9,815 nucleotides of DNA. Source: DATIRA01 sp964553405. Its GTDB lineage: Bacteria; Pseudomonadota; Gammaproteobacteria; Steroidobacterales; Steroidobacteraceae. Under the pieces are notes generated by a model. That model worked only from the letters and a program-made list of their open reading frames with translations, was not told the origin of the DNA and made no database searches. The DNA is taken from NCBI GenBank assembly GCA_964553405.1, contig CAZKLS010000102.1:1-9815 (forward strand), given 5' to 3'. Of the stretch, positions 5,924 through 9,815 are shown one piece after another; position 1 is the first letter of the stretch; every line of letters begins with the position of its first letter. A program made the position numbers and the translations under genes.

Positions 5924-7354
5924 ATGCTCCGCCGCACCAAGATCGTCGCTACGCTGGGCCCGGCCACCGACTCGCCGGCCGTGCTGGAGTCCGTGATCCG
6001 GCGGGGAGCGGACGTCGTTCGGCTGAATTTCTCCCACGGCGACGCGAACGATCATCGCCGGCGGCTCGAAGGCGTGCGCATCGCGGCGGGCAAGGTCGGC
6101 AAGCACGTGGCCGTGCTCGGCGACCTGCAGGGACCGAAGATCCGCATCGAGCGCTTCGCCGGCGGCCACGCCGTGCTCAGGGAAGGCGACAGCTTCGTGC
6201 TGGACCCGGACCTCGATCCGCGTGACGGCACGGACCGCACCGTCGGCATCAGCTACGCGCAGCTCGGCGAGGACGTGAAGCCAGGCGACGAGCTCGTGCT
6301 CGGTGACGGACAGATCGACCTCGAGGTCGTGGCCGTCGAGGAGCGGCGCGTCGTGTGCCGGGTGCTGACGGGCGGGGAGCTGGGCGACCAGAAGGGCATC
6401 AACCGGCGTGGCGGGGGACTGTCCGCCGGCGCGCTGACGGAGAAGGACCGCAGCGACATCAGGCTCGCCGCCGAGCTCGAAGTCGACTACCTCGCCGTGT
6501 CCTTCGTGCGCCAGGCGGCCGACGTCGAGGAAGCGCGCCGGCTGCTGCGTGCGACCGGGTCCGACGCAAGGATCATCGCGAAGATCGAACGCAGCGAGGC
6601 GATCCCGAGGCTCGAGGAGATCATCCTGGCCAGCGACGCGGTGATGGTCGCGCGGGGCGATCTCGGCATCGAGGTCGGGTACGCCGAGCTCACGGGCCTG
6701 CAGAAGCGGATCCTGCAGGCGGCGCGCGGTCACGACCGGGTCACGATCACCGCGACGCAGATGATGGAGTCGATGATCCACAGTCCGGTGCCGACGCGCG
6801 CCGAGGTCTCGGACGTGGCGAACGCGGTGCTCGACGGCAGCGACGCGGTGATGCTTTCGGGCGAGTCGGCCGTGGGCAAGTACCCGGCCAGGGCCGTCGA
6901 GGCGATGGCGCGCGTGATCGAGGGCGCGGAGAAGTACCAGCTCGCGCGGCATTTCGGGCGCGAGCGCCTGGAGAGCAAGGTCGAGCAGTTCGACCAGGCC
7001 ATCGCTCACGCAGTGATGTTCACTGCGAGCCACATGGACGTCGAGGCCATCGTGGCGCTGACCGAGTCCGGCTCGACCCCGCTGTGGATGTCGCGGATAC
7101 GTTCCGACATCCCGATCTTCGCGTTCACCCGCCACGAGCGGACGCAGCGCCGCGTCGCGCTGTACCGCGGCGTGCATCCCGTCCCGTTCGACGTCACGCA
7201 CACGGACCCGACCGACCTCTATCGTGCGATCGCCGGCGAGCTGCTCTCGCGCGGACACGTCAAGCCGGGCGACGAGCTGATCCTTACGCTGGGCGAGTTC
7301 TCCGGCGTCTCCGGCGGCACCAACACGATGAAGCTGCTGCGGGTCGAGGGCTGA
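5924..7354 (+). CDS. pyk: Pyruvate kinase, PykA-like
   Basis: This enzyme converts phosphoenolpyruvate and ADP to pyruvate and ATP, the last step of glycolysis. The 476-residue protein opens LRRTKIVATLGPATD like E. coli PykA. It has RLNFSHG (33-39, with the Arg and Asn of the active site) and GDLQGPKIRI (66-75). The active-site signature IIAKIERSEAI (217-227) contains catalytic Lys220 and metal ligand Glu222. ARGDLG (243-248), MMESMI (280-285), the LSGESAVGKYP segment and a full C-terminal regulatory domain containing TESGST (380-384) follow. Leu-Gln at 68-69 with Lys at 72 is the pattern reported for potassium-independent pyruvate kinases. ATG 5924 is the only usable start: the frame is open back to a TAG at 5849-5851 with no ATG, GTG or TTG. 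No Shine-Dalgarno precedes it. Translation may be weak, structured or coupled to pgk. Confidence 0.96.
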   Translation: MLRRTKIVATLGPATDSPAVLESVIRRGADVVRLNFSHGDANDHRRRLEGVRIAAGKVGKHVAVLGDLQGPKIRIERFAGGHAVLREGDSFVLDPDLDPRDGTDRTVGISYAQLGEDVKPGDELVLGDGQIDLEVVAVEERRVVCRVLTGGELGDQKGINRRGGGLSAGALTEKDRSDIRLAAELEVDYLAVSFVRQAADVEEARRLLRATGSDARIIAKIERSEAIPRLEEIILASDAVMVARGDLGIEVGYAELTGLQKRILQAARGHDRVTITATQMMESMIHSPVPTRAEVSDVANAVLDGSDAVMLSGESAVGKYPARAVEAMARVIEGAEKYQLARHFGRERLESKVEQFDQAIAHAVMFTASHMDVEAIVALTESGSTPLWMSRIRSDIPIFAFTRHERTQRRVALYRGVHPVPFDVTHTDPTDLYRAIAGELLSRGHVKPGDELILTLGEFSGVSGGTNTMKLLRVEG

Positions 7355-7363
7355 CCGTCCCGC

Positions 7364-7385
7364 GGCCGGGCGCGGACGCCCGGCC
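7364..7385. terminator. Compact hairpin between convergent pyk and amidohydrolase genes
   Basis: GGCCGGGCG (7364-7372) pairs perfectly with 7377-7385 around a CGGA loop. It fills most of the 31-bp space between the two convergent stop codons and directly abuts the amidohydrolase stop (7386-7388). Neither strand has a T-run after the stem, so it is not a textbook intrinsic terminator. Position and symmetry still suggest that it ends or stabilises both transcripts. Confidence 0.6.
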
Positions 7386-9401
7386 TCAGTCGACCGCCGT
7401 GACGACCGCCGGTGCCGGCGCGAACGGCTCGATGCCGAAATACGGGTAGATGTCGGTCGGGAAGTAGACGACGCCGTCCTTGACGACCATCGCGATCGAC
7501 TTGACGGCCTTCAGGTCCCGCGTCGGATCGCCCGGCACCAGGAAGAAATCCGCGAGCTTGCCCTTTTCGATCGAACCGAGCCGCTGGTCTTGGCCGAGAT
7601 AGGCCGCCATCTCCAGCGTCGCTCGGCGCAGCACCTCGGCCGGCGTCATGCCCAGTTCCGCGAACAGCTCCAGCTCGCGGTGGTAGGTGAAGGAGCCGCC
7701 GCGGTCGGTGCCCGGGACCAGCAGGATGCCGCGCGCGTGCATCATCCGCAGCGTCTCCATGATCGTCGCGAACGCGTCTACGTAGCGCTGCCGCTCCGCC
7801 TCGTCCGCAGTGCCGAACAGGGCCTGACGCTCGTTGCGCCGGGCGTTCACGGGCAGGTGATCGATGTAGTCGACGCTGCCGGGCGGGACCTCGCCGTTGA
7901 CCGCGGTCAGGCCGAGCTCGTGGATGCCGATGGTCGGGTCGTGCGCGACGCCGCGGCTCGCCATGCTGTCGAGCGTCGCCTGCACCGCCGCGCCGTCCAG
8001 GTCGAGGTCCGGGAACCGCTGCATCGCGGTGAAGCGGAACAGCGTGCGCGTGTCCTCGTCGGGCTGGAGCACCCAGCCCAGCATCAGCTGGTTGACGTGC
8101 GTGATTTCGTCGAAGCCGGCCGCGATCATCGCGTCCGCGGTGGAAAAGGCCGGCACGTGTCCCGAGACGCGCATGCCGAGCAGGTGCGCCTCCGCGACGA
8201 GCCTCGGCGCCCATTCCGGCCGCATCGAGTTGTAGAGCTTGATCTGCTGGTAGCCACGCGCGCCGTACCAGCGCAGCAGCGCGAGTGCCTCGTCGAGCGT
8301 CGCGACGGTCTCGCCGGTGGCGGCGCTGAACTCGCTCTGGCCCTCGATGAAGCCGCTGCGGGTGATGCGCGGGCCGGCGATGATGCCGCGGTCGATGCGC
8401 TCGATCAGGCCGTCGAGCACCGCGTTCTCGTTGCCCATGTCCCGGACCGAGGTGACGCCGGCCGCGACGTTCAGCAGCGCTTCCTCCTGGTCGATGTGAC
8501 CGTGCATCTCGTACATGCCCGGCACCAGCGTGCCGCCGGCGCCGTCTATCACGGTCTCGCCCGGGGTCACTACGCTGCCAGCCGGCTGCACGCCCGCGAT
8601 CGTGTTGCCGTTGACGACGACGTCGCTGGCGTCGGTCAGCGCGAGCGCCGCGGGGTCGAAGATCCGCACGTTGCGGATCCGGACGGGGCCGTCGTAGCGG
8701 CGGGCAGCGGCGGCCTGGATCTCGACGAACCGGTCGGTGCTGAGCTTCTCGACATACTCCCGCAGGGGCTTGTCGGCCGACTCGTAGCCCTGCCTGACGA
8801 TGATCACGTTCGGGGTCGCCACCGCGAACAGCTCGCGATCCGCGTCGAGCGTGACGTAGGAGGGGTTCAGCGACAGGCCGCTGATCTCGTAGGTGGTCGC
8901 GGCGACCTTGCCGGAAGGCCCGTCGAAGGTCATCGTGCCGTGAGTCCGGATCCGCGCGGTGCCGCCGGGCAGGACCTCGAGCGTGCCGTCGCCGTCGGCG
9001 AGCAGCGCCCGCGCGAGCAGGCCCGCCGAGTAGACGCTGCCGTTCTGCTCGACATAGAACGCCGCGCCGTCCACCGGCGTGCTGCCGCCGCCGGAGGCGT
9101 CCTGCCAGCTCGCGACGCCGTCCTCGCGACGGAACCATTCGTCGACGCGGTTGCCGAACGTGGTGGTCCCGCTGATCGTCCAGGACAGCGGGAAAGCTGC
9201 CTCATCCAGCACCAGCTGCTCCGCGATCGTCGGGCCGCGGCCGTTCTGCTTGTAGTCGAAGTCGATCTTCACCGCGTTGCCGTCGGTCTCGACGATCATG
9301 TGCCCGCGGTCCTCGCCGGCAAACAGCACGCGGTAGGTGTCGGTCCCCGCCTGCGCCGGCAGGACGATCAGCAGGGACAGGGTCAGCAGGAGAAAGCGCA
9401 T
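7386..9401 (-). CDS. Exported amidohydrolase with an N-terminal beta-rich domain
   Basis: The 671-residue protein begins with a signal peptide (MRF, then a leucine-rich core, then LPAQA). Predicted cleavage follows Ala18, so it probably acts in the periplasm. Residues 20-230 form a region rich in short beta-like segments that I cannot assign. From about 240 onward it is a metal-dependent amidohydrolase of the imidazolonepropionase/prolidase-like type (COG1228). Likely metal ligands are His300 and His302 (MHGHID), Lys388 (QIKLYN, possibly carboxylated), His415 (SGHVPA), His435 (THVNQ) and Asp566 (PGTDRGG). The C-terminal LGSIEKGKLADFFLVPGDP is typical of the family. The substrate cannot be told; cyclic imides or amides, dipeptides and lactones are all possible. 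The ATG at 9401 has GGAG 7 nt upstream (complement of 9409-9412) and is where the signal peptide begins. A further-upstream in-frame ATG at 9461 would spoil the signal peptide. Confidence 0.88.
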   Translation of the reverse strand: MRFLLLTLSLLIVLPAQAGTDTYRVLFAGEDRGHMIVETDGNAVKIDFDYKQNGRGPTIAEQLVLDEAAFPLSWTISGTTTFGNRVDEWFRREDGVASWQDASGGGSTPVDGAAFYVEQNGSVYSAGLLARALLADGDGTLEVLPGGTARIRTHGTMTFDGPSGKVAATTYEISGLSLNPSYVTLDADRELFAVATPNVIIVRQGYESADKPLREYVEKLSTDRFVEIQAAAARRYDGPVRIRNVRIFDPAALALTDASDVVVNGNTIAGVQPAGSVVTPGETVIDGAGGTLVPGMYEMHGHIDQEEALLNVAAGVTSVRDMGNENAVLDGLIERIDRGIIAGPRITRSGFIEGQSEFSAATGETVATLDEALALLRWYGARGYQQIKLYNSMRPEWAPRLVAEAHLLGMRVSGHVPAFSTADAMIAAGFDEITHVNQLMLGWVLQPDEDTRTLFRFTAMQRFPDLDLDGAAVQATLDSMASRGVAHDPTIGIHELGLTAVNGEVPPGSVDYIDHLPVNARRNERQALFGTADEAERQRYVDAFATIMETLRMMHARGILLVPGTDRGGSFTYHRELELFAELGMTPAEVLRRATLEMAAYLGQDQRLGSIEKGKLADFFLVPGDPTRDLKAVKSIAMVVKDGVVYFPTDIYPYFGIEPFAPAPAVVTAVD

Positions 9402-9455
9402 GCCGTCGCTCCGGGGGGCTCGAGGGCCGGCAGCTTGGCCGCACCCGCCCGCACA

Positions 9456-9480
9456 TTGCAAGCGCCGGATGCGCTAAGGT
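9456..9480 (+). promoter_or_regulatory. Possible promoter for the MoxR ATPase gene
   Basis: In the 110-bp divergent spacer, TAAGGT at 9475-9480 is the best -10-like hexamer ahead of the GTG start. TTGCAA at 9456-9461 resembles a -35 but is only 13 bp away, too close for a normal sigma70 pair. This is weak pattern evidence. No convincing promoter for the minus-strand amidohydrolase was found in the same spacer. Confidence 0.25.
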
Positions 9481-9511
9481 TGGGGTTTCGACCCTGCCGG
9501 ACGGAGGCACC

Positions 9512-9815
9512 GTGAGCCGCAGATTCGAAGGCACCGACCGCTACGTCGCCACCGACGACCTGATGATGGCCGTCAACGCGGCCGTCACGCTGGCCCGTCC
9601 GCTGCTCGTCAAGGGGGAGCCCGGGACCGGCAAGACGCAGCTCGCGGAGGAGGTGGCCGCGGCGCTGGGGATGCCGCTCTACCGCTGGCACATCAAGTCC
9701 ACGACCAAGGCCCAGCACGGCCTCTACGAGTACGACGCGGTCTCGCGCCTGCGCGACTCACAGCTCGGGGATGCGAAGGTCCACGACATCAGCAACTACA
9801 TCATCCGCGGCCAGC
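9512..9815 (+). CDS. MoxR-type AAA+ ATPase (3' end beyond window)
   Basis: The reading frame opens with GTG at 9512, preceded by GGAGG at 9503-9507, and stays open for 101 codons to the window edge. The protein starts SRRFEGTDRYVATDDLMMAV and has a Walker A motif GEPGTGKT at residues 35-42. It continues with YRWHIKSTTKAQHGLYEYDAVSRLRDSQLG, a stretch typical of the MoxR branch of AAA+ ATPases (COG0714). From general knowledge such ATPases are chaperone-like and usually sit next to a gene for a von Willebrand factor A domain protein, which they help mature or activate; that partner would lie beyond this window. Walker B, sensor and arginine-finger motifs are not in view. The gene diverges from the amidohydrolase gene, so the two are probably separate units. 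Confidence 0.9.
   Translation, partial: MSRRFEGTDRYVATDDLMMAVNAAVTLARPLLVKGEPGTGKTQLAEEVAAALGMPLYRWHIKSTTKAQHGLYEYDAVSRLRDSQLGDAKVHDISNYIIRGQ

Noticed and set aside
7590..9515. Long plus-strand open frame opposite the amidohydrolase (about 640 codons)
   Set aside because: It is an antisense shadow with low-complexity Arg/Ala/Val/His composition. The minus-strand frame has a signal peptide, a ribosome site and catalytic motifs.
9383..9718. Minus-strand frame covering the start of the MoxR gene
   Set aside because: It lies opposite a clear Walker A-containing plus-strand frame with its own ribosome site and shows no motif of its own.

Overview
This is a GC-rich bacterial chromosomal segment. 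It holds six complete genes and the start of a seventh, with little intergenic space. The protein sequences (a PykA-type pyruvate kinase, a 663-residue transketolase, an E. coli-like GAPDH, a MetK with a long C-terminal tail) and the intergenic CTCTCCCGCG/CGCGGGAGAG repeats suggest a gammaproteobacterium. Something near the Xanthomonadales, Nevskiales or Steroidobacter group is my best guess. That placement is inferred from family resemblance and not from a search.

Layout: (1) Bases 1-199 hold a run of short hairpin repeats and a C-rich heptamer array, directly 3' of metK. (2) metK (200-1426, minus) makes S-adenosylmethionine. (3) A 111-bp divergent promoter region (1427-1537) separates metK from a plus-strand central-carbon cluster. 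(4) tkt (1538-3529), gap (3559-4557), pgk (4632-5816) and pyk (5924-7354) follow. (5) A compact hairpin at 7364-7385 separates pyk from a convergent gene for an exported amidohydrolase (7386-9401, minus). (6) A second divergent intergenic region leads to a MoxR-type AAA+ ATPase that starts with GTG at 9512 and runs off the right edge.

The four plus-strand enzymes form a metabolic unit. Transketolase yields glyceraldehyde-3-phosphate from pentose phosphates. GAPDH and phosphoglycerate kinase take it to 3-phosphoglycerate with ATP gain. Pyruvate kinase completes lower glycolysis after mutase and enolase, which are encoded elsewhere. Two spacers in the cluster are structured: a perfect 15-bp hairpin between gap and pgk, and a 97-nt imperfect inverted repeat between pgk and pyk whose right arm ends 5 nt before the pyk start codon.

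The genes themselves are conventional, and I see no wholly new system such as a defence island, CRISPR array or mobile element. The non-coding structures deserve most attention: a canonical four-tract G-quadruplex motif just after the metK stop codon, the repeat-derived hairpin covering the pyk translation start, and the gap-pgk hairpin. Two protein-level points also stand out: a sequence signature predicting a potassium-independent pyruvate kinase, and an amidohydrolase with a large N-terminal domain that I cannot assign.
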